Shown: positions 26,697 through 35,324, numbered from the stretch's first letter. The stretch is DNA of 64,000 nt from Hyphomicrobiales bacterium (GCA_900472625.1 UCIT01000047.1:1-64000), one strand, 5' to 3'. Notes: generated from the letters alone by a model not told the origin. Numbers and translations are program-made.

Positions 26697-27995
26697 ATGT
26701 CCCGAGTAGAGCCAAAAGTTACCCGTCGAACACTGCTTGCAGTCGCCGCGTCCGCCAGCGCCATCGGTGTCTTTCCTGAAGCGTTCGCAGCAACCAGTAA
26801 GGTATCCGAGCTCCGACCCTTCAAGTTTGCCGCGTCCCAGGATCAACTCGCCGATCTCCATCGACGCGTTGCCGCCACCCGCTGGCCGGACGAAGAAAAT
26901 GTCACGGACGACAGCCAGGGCGTCAGGCTCGACACGATTAAGAAGCTCGCCACCCATTGGAAAACCCACGACTGGCGAAAGGTCGAAGCTCGGCTAAATT
27001 CATTTCCGCAGTTCCTTACGGAGATAGACGGCCTCGACATTCATTTCATTCACGTCAAGTCGAAGCACGAAAATGCGCTGCCGATAATCATCACCCATGG
27101 TTGGCCTGGATCGGTCATCGAACAGATGAAAATTATAAAGCCTCTTACAGACCCTACCGCCTTCGGCGGCACCGAAGCCGACGCTTTTCATGTGGTTATT
27201 CCTTCGCTTCCGGGCTACGGCTTCTCAGCCAAGCCCAGGCAGACGGGCTGGAATCCACCGCGCATCGCCAAGGCGTGGGCTGTGCTGATGCAACGCCTCG
27301 GTTACACGAAATATGTCGCCCAGGGCGGCGATTGGGGCAATGCAGTGACCGAGTTGATGGCGGTGCAGGAACCAGCGGGCCTTATCGGCATCCACACCAA
27401 CATGGCAGCCACCGTGCCGGCCGATATCGCCAAGCTGTTGTCATCTGGCGCTCCGGCGCCTGCGAGCCTTTCGGACGACGAGAAGCGGGCCTATGGGCAG
27501 CTCGACGATTTCTACAAGAACGGGCTCGGGTACGCGATCGAGATGAACAATCGGCCTCAGACGCTCTACGGCATTGTGGATTCGCCTATCGGACTTGCTT
27601 CGTGGATGCTCGATCACGACATCCGCAGCTACCGGATGATCGCACGTTCCTTCGAAGGCGCAAAGGAAGGCCTGATGCCGGACGACGTGCTCGACAACGT
27701 CACCCTCTACTGGCTGACGAATACGGCTATCTCCTCGGCTCGCCTTTACTGGGACAATGCGCATTTCCCTTCCGGCGGCTTCTTCGACCCGCGCGGCATC
27801 AAGATCCCGGTCGCCGTCAGCGCCTTCCCGGATGAAATCTATCAGGCACCGCAGAGCTGGGCCGAAAAGGCCTATCCGAAGCTCATCCACTACGGCCGCC
27901 CAGCGAACGGGGGGCATTTCGCTGCCTGGGAGCAGCCGGAGCTGTTTACAGCCGAACTGAGGACCTCTTTCAAGTCTCTGCGTGATCAGATCTGA
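26697..27995 (+). CDS. Tat-exported epoxide hydrolase (EHN type), second copy
   Basis: 432 residues. The start at 26697 has AAGGAGG close upstream; the frame extends back to 26583, but the twin-arginine signal VTRRTLLAVAASASAIGVFP fits only this start. The EHN domain begins RPFKFAASQDQLADLHRRV. ITHGWPGSVIEQMKIIKPL, the nucleophile loop AQGGDWGNAVTELMA, a long cap, and GGHFAAWEQPELF with the catalytic His all match the paralogue at 15923. It is a single-gene unit with its own copy of the shared motif, so the two paralogues are probably co-regulated. Confidence 0.9.
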   Translation: MSRVEPKVTRRTLLAVAASASAIGVFPEAFAATSKVSELRPFKFAASQDQLADLHRRVAATRWPDEENVTDDSQGVRLDTIKKLATHWKTHDWRKVEARLNSFPQFLTEIDGLDIHFIHVKSKHENALPIIITHGWPGSVIEQMKIIKPLTDPTAFGGTEADAFHVVIPSLPGYGFSAKPRQTGWNPPRIAKAWAVLMQRLGYTKYVAQGGDWGNAVTELMAVQEPAGLIGIHTNMAATVPADIAKLLSSGAPAPASLSDDEKRAYGQLDDFYKNGLGYAIEMNNRPQTLYGIVDSPIGLASWMLDHDIRSYRMIARSFEGAKEGLMPDDVLDNVTLYWLTNTAISSARLYWDNAHFPSGGFFDPRGIKIPVAVSAFPDEIYQAPQSWAEKAYPKLIHYGRPANGGHFAAWEQPELFTAELRTSFKSLRDQI

Positions 27996-28235
27996 CAATG
28001 AAGGCTGTGATGTTTTGGTCTCGTCGTGTGGTGAAACAACAAACACGTCGATCTAACTCACCTGATTTGAACTCGAAGAGGGGACCACCGCTTTGGTAGA
28101 TAGACGTTGACTTCCTAGTAATGGGCATCTGAGGAGCGAAAATACCGTCGGCCATTCGCCCAATTTGTGCCACGTAGCTTTCAAACGCCTGCAATAAAAA
28201 GGCGGTAGTGTGCGTGGATGGAGGAGGATCCGCCC

Positions 28236-28415
28236 ATGAACGAACTGACGATGACCGAAGCGCTGAAAGATCCTTTGATCAAACTGATGCTGCGGGCCGA
28301 CAAGGTCAGCCTGGGCGAATTTGCGTCCATATTGGAGACGGCGGCGACGCGCCGAAATCGGCAGCATGCGACCTCGGGCCGCGCCGAGCCGGATCGATCG
28401 TCGGTAGCTGCGTGA
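28236..28415 (+). CDS. Small hypothetical protein, rhizobial type
   Basis: 59 residues. The ATG at 28236 has AGGAGGA 7 bases upstream, better than an in-frame ATG at 28218. The first 40 residues are coherent (MTEALKDPLIKLMLRADKVS, then FASILETAA) and predicted helical; the tail is low complexity. I recall similar short proteins from rhizobial genomes but no function. It converges on the dnaE2 remnant, and its stop lies two bases before the remnant's stop. Confidence 0.6.
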   Translation: MNELTMTEALKDPLIKLMLRADKVSLGEFASILETAATRRNRQHATSGRAEPDRSSVAA

Positions 28416-28416
28416 C

Positions 28417-28740
28417 CTAGTGGAAGCTTCTTGACTTCACCTTCAGCGTGTCGATGTGGAGATCGGGGATGAGGATGTCCCGCGGCTTAGGCGGCGGCGG
28501 ACGATCCCTCGAAACGGACTGCCCGGCGATCCGTGAGCGAACTCGTCTCCCCTGCCCGTCGGCAGCTTGAAGTCGATCTCCCGGTCCGCCAAGCCGGACA
28601 GGTCACCGCTGAGGTCGAAGAGCTGCTGTGCAACAAGATGGACGACGTCGCCTTCGCGCTGGATCTTTCCGTTGATCGCCATCTTCCTTATAGATCGTGG
28701 CGCCAAGACGTCCTGTCGGAAGGATTCTAGTCCTAAAAAT
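28417..28740 (-). pseudogene. dnaE2: 3' remnant of error-prone DNA polymerase gene (dnaE2)
   Basis: The minus strand encodes about 100 codons matching the C-terminus of DnaE2 (ImuC): NGKIQREGDVVHLVAQQLFD, then FKLPTGRGDEFAHGSPGS. After a frameshift near 28510-28545 comes the terminal segment PDLHIDTLKVKSRSFH and a TAG at 28417. The catalytic PHP and polymerase parts, over 900 residues, are absent, so this cannot be functional. DnaE2 works with ImuA and ImuB in damage-induced mutagenesis; neither is present here. The fragment suggests that a cassette was once located or recombined here. Confidence 0.8.
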
Positions 28741-28888
28741 TAGAGATTCAGAAGATTACCGAGATGATTCAATTCCATAGGACAATCGCGTAAGTCGGCG
28801 TCACCATTGAAAATAATTTGTCCGCGGCGGCACCTTGTCTGTGGAGGATCAGTAACAGCCGCGCTCCAGCATCGGGGCATCCGGAAAG

Positions 28889-29167
28889 ATGATGGCGAGA
28901 CGGCGACAGAACCTCGCGAGCGGCGACGGACCCACACTGAAGGACATTCTGGATGTAATTATCGTGCTGGAATGCGCGGTCTGCGATCGTCGTGACAGCT
29001 TCGAGCGAAAAGTTCTCGTGGCTCAGTTCGGCCCGGGAGCATGTCTCGCGAAGCTGCGTCGGCGGCTTGCCATGGGGTGCGAACGAATGGTCGGGACAGA
29101 CGGAGACCGGAGCGGGACGCGGTTTCCGGGCCCCAATCGAGAGACGGCAGCAGCGGACCGATACTGA
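28889..29167 (+). CDS. Small zinc-ribbon-like hypothetical protein
   Basis: 92 residues (a second ATG at 28892 is equally possible). The segment GPTLKDILDVIIVLECAVCD contains a C-x2-C knuckle followed by a basic helix (FGPGACLAKLRRRLAMGCER). The pattern is that of small rhizobial proteins with paired Cys knuckles. The second pair is incomplete, since only one Cys (MGCER) can be seen, so zinc binding may be impaired. The function is unknown. No clear ribosome site. The opposite strand also has a long open frame, which I judge spurious. Confidence 0.5.
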   Translation: MMARRRQNLASGDGPTLKDILDVIIVLECAVCDRRDSFERKVLVAQFGPGACLAKLRRRLAMGCERMVGTDGDRSGTRFPGPNRETAAADRY

Positions 29168-29261
29168 CCTATCGTTTTGAGCGACACGCTCCACACCATC
29201 ATGGAGACACCGATCATGCCTCTCCGTCTCGGTTCGGGAGGCGGATCTATCTTCGTAAAAA

Positions 29262-30223
29262 TCACAGGGAACGGGTAGGCGCGCCATCCAGCCAGGAAAG
29301 CCGGTTCTCAACCGTGTCCTGGAAAAATATCCGATACGACTTCTGCGTTACAAACCCAGATGCGGTGTTGCTATCACGTTGGGCAGGGCTCGAAGACGAT
29401 GATCTGACGGAAGCGGCTCGACGTTGAACACATCAAGAGCGATGCCCGCTAGTGCCTTCGCTTCAAGGGCATCTATCAACGCGATTTCGTCAACGAGAGG
29501 CCCGCGCGAAGTGTTCACCAACCAGGCGGTAGGCTTCATCATCGCCAGTTCCTCGCGGCCGATGATGCCTGTCGTTCGCTCGGATAGAACGAGATGCAGC
29601 GTTACCCAGTCGGCCTCGCGAAGCAGCGCCTCCTTCTCGACCCGCCTGACGCCCGCGGCCTGTGCCGCATCGTCGGTCAAGTTCTGGCTCTATGCGATGA
29701 AGTCCATTCCGAAGGCTTGTCCAACCTTTGCAATCTGACGGCCAATTTTACCCAAGCCGATAACGCCAAGCGTGCTTCCCGAAAGATCTTGCCCGACAGT
29801 GGTCTGCCAGCCACCTTTTTGAAAAGAGGTCACTTCCTTGGGAATGTGGCGCGCGGCGGCAAGGATGAGCGCCCATGTCAGCTCCGGAGCACCCGAGCCG
29901 TTTGCACCGGTCGCGGACACCACTATCCCGAGATCACGTGCCGCCGGAAGGTCGATCGAAGCGTTGCGGGCTCCGGCCGAGGAGATGAACCGCAGATTTG
30001 GAAGTCGTTCGAGGATTTTCCTTGGCAGTGGACTCCGTTCGCGCATGACGCAAATGGCATCGAACGGTACGAGGCGATCGATGAGGCACTCATCGTCGTC
30101 GACATGGTCGTTGTAGACCGTGATTTCCGCGCGCCCATTCAATGGTGTCCAGTCGGCACTCTCCAATGCGACGGTCTGGTAGTCGTCCAGAACTGCAATC
30201 TTCTTCATATCGAGACTTTTCAT
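29262..30223 (-). pseudogene. D-isomer-specific 2-hydroxyacid dehydrogenase gene, broken by an amber codon and a frameshift
   Basis: The reading frame starts at the ATGA that overlaps the upstream oxidoreductase gene (MKKIAVLDDYQ). It carries the NAD-binding signature TLGVIGLGKIGRQIAKVGQA. After GMDFIA an in-frame TAG (29690-29692) replaces what is normally Trp; the frame then continues with SQNLTDDAAQAAGVRRVEKE, VNTSRGPLVDE and the catalytic-His motif ATPHLG. There a one-base loss (about 29355-29360) shifts the frame, and the true C-terminus (FVTQKSYRIFFQDTVEN, then a stop at 29262) lies in the next frame. Two lesions in an otherwise intact gene indicate recent inactivation. Confidence 0.85.
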
Positions 30224-31245
30224 AAGGCGTTGGCATCGACCTTGACGATGAGCTTGCCGAAATTCCTGCCCTTCAGCATGCCGATGAATGCCTCGGGAGC
30301 GTTTTCCAATCCATCGACGATGTCCTCGCGGTACTTAATTTCGCCGGCTGCGACCCGCGGACCGATCTCGGCGAGGAACGTGTGAAAATGCTCGATGGCG
30401 AATTCCGTCTGGATGAACCCTCGAATGAGAAGGCTCCGCCTGAGGATGGCGGACATCGTTGCCGGCAGGTGATCGGTCTCCGAAGGAGCCGCTCCATTGT
30501 ATTGCGCCACGAGGCCGCAGACCGGAACGCGCGCGAACTGGTTCAGGAGCGGAAGTACCGCATCCCAGACGTGACCTCCGACATTCTCGAAATAGACGTC
30601 GATCCCATTTGGAGAAGCGATTTCGAGAGTGTTGGCAAATTCCGGCGAGCGATGATCGACCACGGCATCGAAGCCGAGTTCGTCCTTAACGAACGCGCAC
30701 TTGTCCGCCCCTCCGGCGATGCCGACCGCCCTCGCCCCGGCGAGCCTGGCGAGTTGTCCGACCATCGAACCGACCGGTCCTGATGCGGCAGCGACCGCGA
30801 CCGTCTCGCCCGCTTTCGGCTCGCCGATGAACTTGAGACCACTCCATGCGGTAAATCCCGGCATGCCGAGGACGCCGACCGCAGTCGTGATCGGAGCGCC
30901 ATGCGTCTCGACCTTTCGCAGGAGATCGCCACTGATGACGGCGCCCGTACACCAGCCTGTGCGCCCGCGAACGATGTCGCCGGGCGCAAAACCGGTGTGC
31001 CTCGACCTAACCACCTCGCAGACTGTCTCGCCCTCCATTGTGCCGCCGATCGCCACTGGCGCGGCGTAGGATTTGGCATCGCTCATACGCCCGCGCATAT
31101 AGGGGTCGAGCGAGAGATAGAGGACACGGACGGTCACATCGCCTTCCGCGGCCTCCCGTAACTCTGCGTCCTCCAATCGGAAGTTTTCAGGCGAGGGTTC
31201 ACCCAGCGGGCGGCTTTCCAGCACAATGCGTTTGATCGTCGTCAT
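30220..31245 (-). CDS. NADP-dependent MDR oxidoreductase (zinc-independent, curcumin/alkenal reductase type)
   Basis: 341 residues. Medium-chain reductase of the leukotriene-B4-dehydrogenase/CurA branch: LYLSLDPYMRGRMSDAKSYA near the N-terminus, GMPGFTAWSGL, AAASGPVGSMVGQLARLAGA (cofactor loop), FDAVVDHRSPEF and YFENVGGHVWDAVLPLL. No zinc ligands. These enzymes reduce activated double bonds. The ATG at 31245 has AAGGA 8 bases upstream; the longer frame to 31416 is not coding. It overlaps the broken dehydrogenase gene by 4 bases, so they formed an operon. Confidence 0.88.
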   Translation of the reverse strand: MTTIKRIVLESRPLGEPSPENFRLEDAELREAAEGDVTVRVLYLSLDPYMRGRMSDAKSYAAPVAIGGTMEGETVCEVVRSRHTGFAPGDIVRGRTGWCTGAVISGDLLRKVETHGAPITTAVGVLGMPGFTAWSGLKFIGEPKAGETVAVAAASGPVGSMVGQLARLAGARAVGIAGGADKCAFVKDELGFDAVVDHRSPEFANTLEIASPNGIDVYFENVGGHVWDAVLPLLNQFARVPVCGLVAQYNGAAPSETDHLPATMSAILRRSLLIRGFIQTEFAIEHFHTFLAEIGPRVAAGEIKYREDIVDGLENAPEAFIGMLKGRNFGKLIVKVDANAL

Positions 31246-31592
31246 ACGGAGCGTCCTTACGTTGTCGTAGCGGAGGCGGCTGGTTCGGGGGCAACTCGAG
31301 TGGCGATGCCATAACCGCCAAATAAGTTGGACGTATTTGAATAGAGCAAAAAATTGGGTTCGATGAGCGACAAATTCCCTTAGAACCGCAAACGACAGAA
31401 AAGTCCTGCCTCGCATAGTCTACAATTCGCCGGAACCATCGCGGATTCATCTATCGCATTCTCCCACCGCCGACGACCTTAAGATGATTACCGAGAACGG
31501 CAAAGTGCGAGCGTCAGATCTCTAGCCTACCACAGCGCCATAACTGAACACGGGACGACAACGGTGATTGAACGCCATCCGGCCTAGTTGCC
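31246..31592. other. Intergenic stretch upstream of the MDR gene and downstream of the LysR gene
   Basis: About 350 bases, AT-richer than its neighbours near 31310-31400. It should hold the promoter of the MDR operon and the end of the LysR transcript. No convincing gene, hairpin or copy of the shared 15-bp motif was seen. Confidence 0.5.
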
Positions 31593-32495
31593 TCAAGATC
31601 GCCCATCGACGTAAGCCGAGAGCTCGTCGGGCAGCCCGTTCGGAAAGGCGATCCTCAAATGGTCAAGGAACGCCGAGACGCGCGCGCTCAGCAGACGCCT
31701 CGAGGGATAAAGTGCCCATAGGCATATCTCGGAGCCCTCTACATCGCCCCACGTTGCGATCTTACCTGAGACGATATCCGTACTGACAAGGGAGATAGGT
31801 AGTCGTGCCGCTCCGACGCCCATCCTCACGGCGTCCCGTACGTTCAGCAGCGACGACAGACTGAGGACTGTTTCAACATTGATGGAAGTGGCGGATCCGG
31901 TTTCCGTGGTCATCGCCCACACATTCGTCGGGTCCGCCGGGCCGCGCACGACTACAGGAACGACGGCGTCGACCTTTGGATACTGCATTCCTGCAGGTGC
32001 GACCACGACCAGCCGGTCTCGAAGGAAAACGCGGCCGACGAGGCTGTTGTCGGGATCGGGATTGACGCGGATGACCAGATCGTAGCCTTCATCGATCATG
32101 TCGACCACGCGATCCTCCGTGGTGACCTCAAGCCTTACCTCCGGAAACTTGAGGGCGAAGCTAGCGGCAAGCTTTCCCATGGCCGTTTGCGAAAACAGCA
32201 TCGGCGCGCTGATGCGCAATCTGCCCCGCGGTTTGTGGCCTCCCGCCGCGATTGCAGACGCTGTCTCATCCAGCTCGGTGAGAAGCGCTCCGGCCCGCTG
32301 ATGGAGCGCCCGCCCCTCCTCCGTAAGCTTCAGCATCCTGGCACCGCGTTCAACGAGCCGCAGTCCAAGAATGGCTTCCAGCTCGGCAACTCGTCGCGAG
32401 AGCGTCGCCTTAGGACGACCTGTCGCGCGCGCTGCTTTGCCAAAGCCGCCATGCCGGGCAACCAAGACGAAGTCGGCAAGTCCTAGAAGATCCAT
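31593..32495 (-). CDS. LysR-family transcriptional regulator
   Basis: 300 residues. The winged helix has FVLVARHGGFGKAARATGRP, KATLSRRVAELEAILGLRL and LKLTEEGRALHQRAGALL. The effector domain begins GRLRISAPMLFSQTAMGKLA. It is divergent from the NmrA-family gene at 32596, and the 100-bp spacer contains a T-N11-A box, the classic arrangement for a LysR protein controlling its divergent neighbour. Effector unknown. Confidence 0.9.
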   Translation of the reverse strand: MDLLGLADFVLVARHGGFGKAARATGRPKATLSRRVAELEAILGLRLVERGARMLKLTEEGRALHQRAGALLTELDETASAIAAGGHKPRGRLRISAPMLFSQTAMGKLAASFALKFPEVRLEVTTEDRVVDMIDEGYDLVIRVNPDPDNSLVGRVFLRDRLVVVAPAGMQYPKVDAVVPVVVRGPADPTNVWAMTTETGSATSINVETVLSLSSLLNVRDAVRMGVGAARLPISLVSTDIVSGKIATWGDVEGSEICLWALYPSRRLLSARVSAFLDHLRIAFPNGLPDELSAYVDGRS

Positions 32496-32529
32496 GAGCG
32501 TTCCACTGATGAGACAAGGTGTTCAAATT

Positions 32530-32544
32530 ATCCGTCTATTGGAT
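32530..32544. promoter_or_regulatory. LysR-type box between lysR and nmrA-like genes
   Basis: ATCCGTCTATTGGAT: a T-N11-A box with ATCC/GGAT arms. It lies inside a wider inverted repeat, CACTGATGA (32504-32512) with TCATCAGTG (32544-32552). Confidence 0.55.
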
Positions 32545-32595
32545 CATCAGTGAGCCATCCATATTCGGGTTGTCAACAACGAACGGAGAACTTCA

Positions 32596-33465
32596 ATGAC
32601 AATCCTGGTAACTGGTGCAACCGGCCGCGTTGGCCATCATGTCGTCGAGCAGCTCGTTTCCCGAAAAGCCTCGGTACGGGTCCTGACCCGCGACGCCTCG
32701 AAGGCGACCTTCCCGATCGACGTGGAGGTGGTGCAAGGCGAAATCCTGGACCTCGATTCCCTGCGCAACGCTTTCAAAGGTATCCGCACGCTTTTCCTGC
32801 TCAATGCCGTGACGGGCGACGAGTTCGCTCAGGCTATCATTGCCCTCAACGTCGCCAGAGAAGCCGGCGTGGAACGTGTCGTCTACCTGTCGGTCTTCGA
32901 TGCCGACCGTGCTGTCAACGTTCCGCACTTCGCAGTAAAATCGGGCGCGGAGCGGATGCTCAAGGCAATGGATTTCAGCGCGACGATCCTACGCCCAAGC
33001 CACTTCATCGACAACGAAGTGATGATCAAGGAGGTCGTCCTGAACCATGGCGTTTACCCGATGCCGATTGGCAGCAAAGGCATCGCGATGGTGGACGCGC
33101 GCGACATCGCCGAAGTGGCGGCGCTTGAACTGATCCGCCGCGACCAGGCGCATGGCAAGCTGCCGATCGAGACGATCAATCTCGTTGGACCGGACACACT
33201 CACCGGAGAAAGCGTCGCCGCCATCTGGTCGGACGTCCTCAGTCGTCCCGTCGTCTACGGGGGCGACGACCCGAGCGGATTCGAACAGACAATGGCGACG
33301 TTCATGCCAAAATGGACGGCCTATGAAATGCGCTTGATGGCCGAGCGATACGTGAGCGACGGCATGATCCCAGACGAGGGAGACATCGACCGTCTGGTCG
33401 AACTCCTTGGTCGACCGCTGCGTACCTACCGCGAGACTGCAGCTACTTTGGCGAAGGCCATTTGA
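32596..33465 (+). CDS. NmrA-family NAD(P)-binding protein
   Basis: 289 residues, an atypical SDR. TILVTGATGRVGHHVVEQLV is the dinucleotide-binding start; LNVAREAGVERVVYLSVFDA and ATILRPSHFIDNEVMI are typical of NmrA-like/NAD(P)H-azoreductase proteins. There is no canonical YxxxK. Members act as redox sensors or quinone/azo reductases; which applies here is open. GGAG lies 7 bases before the ATG. It is divergent from a LysR gene that probably regulates it and is followed by a hairpin at 33484. Confidence 0.88.
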   Translation: MTILVTGATGRVGHHVVEQLVSRKASVRVLTRDASKATFPIDVEVVQGEILDLDSLRNAFKGIRTLFLLNAVTGDEFAQAIIALNVAREAGVERVVYLSVFDADRAVNVPHFAVKSGAERMLKAMDFSATILRPSHFIDNEVMIKEVVLNHGVYPMPIGSKGIAMVDARDIAEVAALELIRRDQAHGKLPIETINLVGPDTLTGESVAAIWSDVLSRPVVYGGDDPSGFEQTMATFMPKWTAYEMRLMAERYVSDGMIPDEGDIDRLVELLGRPLRTYRETAATLAKAI

Positions 33466-33483
33466 TCGACGAATATCTTGAAC

Positions 33484-33518
33484 AACCAACGACCGGACGC
33501 GAGTTTCGGCCGTTGGTT
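33484..33518. terminator. Hairpin between the NmrA-family gene and a small minus-strand gene
   Basis: AACCAACGACCG pairs with CGGCCGTTGGTT (12 positions, one wobble or mismatch) around an 11-base loop. Its position between converging frames suggests a bidirectional terminator. Confidence 0.65.
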
Positions 33519-33524
33519 GCGGTG

Positions 33525-33701
33525 TTACGCCAACGCGATGCTCTTTATCCTGGCCTCGACATACATTTGTTCTTCAAGGGTTTCCTGAATGTCCAGTAAC
33601 GCATGAAGGAAGAAGTGGGATGCCCGAGGGTTCTCCTCCATCTTCCCATTGACAATCGTCCCATCGATTGCCGCCCAAAAGAATTCGGCGCGGCTCTTCA
33701 A
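33525..33701 (-). CDS. Small hypothetical protein, possibly truncated at its start
   Basis: 58 codons from a TTG at 33701 to a TAA at 33525. The peptide is coherent and helical: KSRAEFFWAAIDGTIVNGKM, then ASHFFLHALLDIQETLEEQM. An in-frame TAG (33708-33710) lies just before the TTG; upstream of it the same frame continues as LVDAGAVPEVAAA, so the gene may once have been longer. There is no good ribosome site. Function unknown. Confidence 0.4.
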   Translation of the reverse strand: MKSRAEFFWAAIDGTIVNGKMEENPRASHFFLHALLDIQETLEEQMYVEARIKSIALA

Positions 33702-33777
33702 AGCTTCCTATGCCGCCGCCGCAACTTCGGGAACCGCCCCGGCGTCTACGAGTTCATCCTTCAGAGGAGAACCAACG

Positions 33778-33984
33778 ATGACAACCAACTCTATCCCCGG
33801 CTCCGCAAAGCTTCCGCCCAAGTCGCTGAACAAAGACACGCATGACGACGAGCTCCCCGAAACCAATATCGACGACCGCCGCGCTCCGCCGGTCAACATG
33901 GGCAATAGCAGGGAAGCCGGCGAAGTGACCGATGCCGATCCCAAGACAGGCAGGGCCGAACGTGAACGGTTTCAATCCACTTAG
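33778..33984 (+). CDS. Small hydrophilic hypothetical protein
   Basis: 68 residues. AGAGGAGA lies 7 bases before the ATG at 33778, a strong start. Very polar and probably disordered (DTHDDELPETNIDDRRAPP, then EVTDADPKTGRAERE). No Cys, no membrane segment. Resembles small stress-associated proteins of rhizobia by composition only. It is a single gene with nothing recognisable immediately around it. Confidence 0.6.
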   Translation: MTTNSIPGSAKLPPKSLNKDTHDDELPETNIDDRRAPPVNMGNSREAGEVTDADPKTGRAERERFQST

Positions 33985-34088
33985 GTAGTCGCAGAACGCA
34001 CCATTTGTTATGTTTGGGTGCAATGATGCTGTTAGGAATATTCATCAAGGCCTCAACGACGATAGGAATGACTGCAATTCCATGCGGT

Positions 34089-34265
34089 CTAACCGGGCGC
34101 CGTGAGCTGGACCATCATTGCCTTGGCGCGAAGAATAGAACTTCCTTCATCGAATTCTTGGTCAACGGCCATTCGAACCGTGATGAGTTCGTTTCCCTCA
34201 CCGTGGAATTCAACCTTGACCGTGCCTGACGTGGTGTTGGCAACATTCGTGTGCTTCAAGTTCAT
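34089..34265 (-). CDS. Small hypothetical protein
   Basis: 58 residues, ATG at 34265, TAG at 34089. The sequence has the balance of a real small beta-rich protein: NTTSGTVKVEFHGEGNELIT, then VRMAVDQEFDEGSSILRAKA and MVQLTAPG. Ribosome site weak. It lies just downstream of the exported hydrolase gene on the same strand (stop at 34284), so it could be the last gene of that unit. Function unknown. Confidence 0.5.
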   Translation of the reverse strand: MNLKHTNVANTTSGTVKVEFHGEGNELITVRMAVDQEFDEGSSILRAKAMMVQLTAPG

Positions 34266-34283
34266 GTTCGCACTCGGGTTTTT

Positions 34284-35042
34284 CTATGAAGCAAACTGTT
34301 CAGCTAGGAAGCGCAGTGCTTTTGCAGCTTCCTCTGAAGATATAGTGTGACCCACGCCTGGCACCACTTCCAGGGTCACATCGAAACCAGCAGATTTCAG
34401 CTGGTCCGCCGCCGCGACGGAAGCCGCCGCCGGAATTCTTCGGTCCGCGCCGCCATGCAATAGAAGTACCGCAGTTTGGTTTGCGGACGCTTTTGGCGGA
34501 AGTGGCAGAAGGCCGGCGAAACTGACGAGCGCGCCTACTTTCCATCGACCGGACGCGACAGCGTCGAGTCCCATGATTGCGCCTTGCGACACACCGACAA
34601 AGGCGACCTTGTCGAGATCGTTCTCGAAACCCTCTCGTTCAACGATTTCCCGGAGCAAATCATCAAAAGCTTGCCGAGCGCCTGCGATCCGATCAGGGCG
34701 CAGGACTTGGTCGTCGACATCAAACCACTCCCGGCCTCCCCCGCGATGGCGAAATGGAGCATCGGGCGAGACGAATTTCGTAGCTCCCAGAATTTTCTGC
34801 CAAGAGGTCCCGAACGGTGCCATCGCAGAGCCAGAGCCTTGCAAGCCATGAAGGAAGATCACGAGATGCGTAGGTGTGACGGCCGGTCGTTGTGCCGGAG
34901 CGCCCGAACGAGCCCCGGGATCGGCGGGAGACGTGGTGGCTCGTTGCGCTACCGCCTGCTCCGCTTTGGCATTTGCACAGCCCAACGCGATGGTTACCGC
35001 TACCGCAACTTGGCACATGGATTTCAATTTGCTGCTCAGCAT
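34284..35042 (-). CDS. Exported serine hydrolase (carboxylesterase/phospholipase type)
   Basis: 252 residues with a signal peptide (VAVAVTIALGCANAKA) followed by a Pro/Ala-rich linker. The alpha/beta hydrolase core has LVIFLHGLQGSGSAMAPF, nucleophile Ser in VAFVGVSQGAIMGLDAV, acid in LLLHGGADRRIP and His in VVPGVGHTISSEEA. This matches the YpfH/carboxylesterase group acting on short acyl or phospholipid esters. The start overlaps the stop of a small upstream frame by seven bases. Confidence 0.85.
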   Translation of the reverse strand: MLSSKLKSMCQVAVAVTIALGCANAKAEQAVAQRATTSPADPGARSGAPAQRPAVTPTHLVIFLHGLQGSGSAMAPFGTSWQKILGATKFVSPDAPFRHRGGGREWFDVDDQVLRPDRIAGARQAFDDLLREIVEREGFENDLDKVAFVGVSQGAIMGLDAVASGRWKVGALVSFAGLLPLPPKASANQTAVLLLHGGADRRIPAAASVAAADQLKSAGFDVTLEVVPGVGHTISSEEAAKALRFLAEQFAS

Positions 35043-35188
35043 GCGATTCTCAATTTGAGCGACGCGATGACATCAGCCGAGTCGTTGGCCATGGCCCAAG
35101 CCGCGCTATCAGAGTTGACGTCCCTGATCCTGAGCTTGTAGTCGCCCGGTGAAAGCTGTGGCTGCGTTACCGTGCCAGTGTTTGCCAT
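35036..35188 (-). CDS. Small hypothetical protein upstream of the serine hydrolase
   Basis: 50 residues, ATG at 35188, TGA at 35036, overlapping the hydrolase start. The peptide has a plausible strand-turn-helix pattern (LSPGDYKLRIRDVNSDSAAW, then DVIASLKLRIAC). The overlap with the next gene suggests translational coupling and is the main argument for it. Ribosome site not clear. Confidence 0.4.
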   Translation of the reverse strand: MANTGTVTQPQLSPGDYKLRIRDVNSDSAAWAMANDSADVIASLKLRIAC

Positions 35189-35324
35189 CCCAGGTGGTAG
35201 GCTTCGTGCCGAATTCTGTCATGGATGTTTCCTGGATTGCGCGAAGAGAACGTCCAAGCTCGGAAAAAGATGCAGTGTCGCGGGATTTTCTTGAACCCCG
35301 GTTTTGTGCTCTTCAACAGGGTGG

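Noticed and set aside
28769..29311. 180-codon minus-strand frame
   Set aside because: It covers the end of the broken dehydrogenase and the antisense of a Cys-knuckle protein, with low-complexity composition and no domain.
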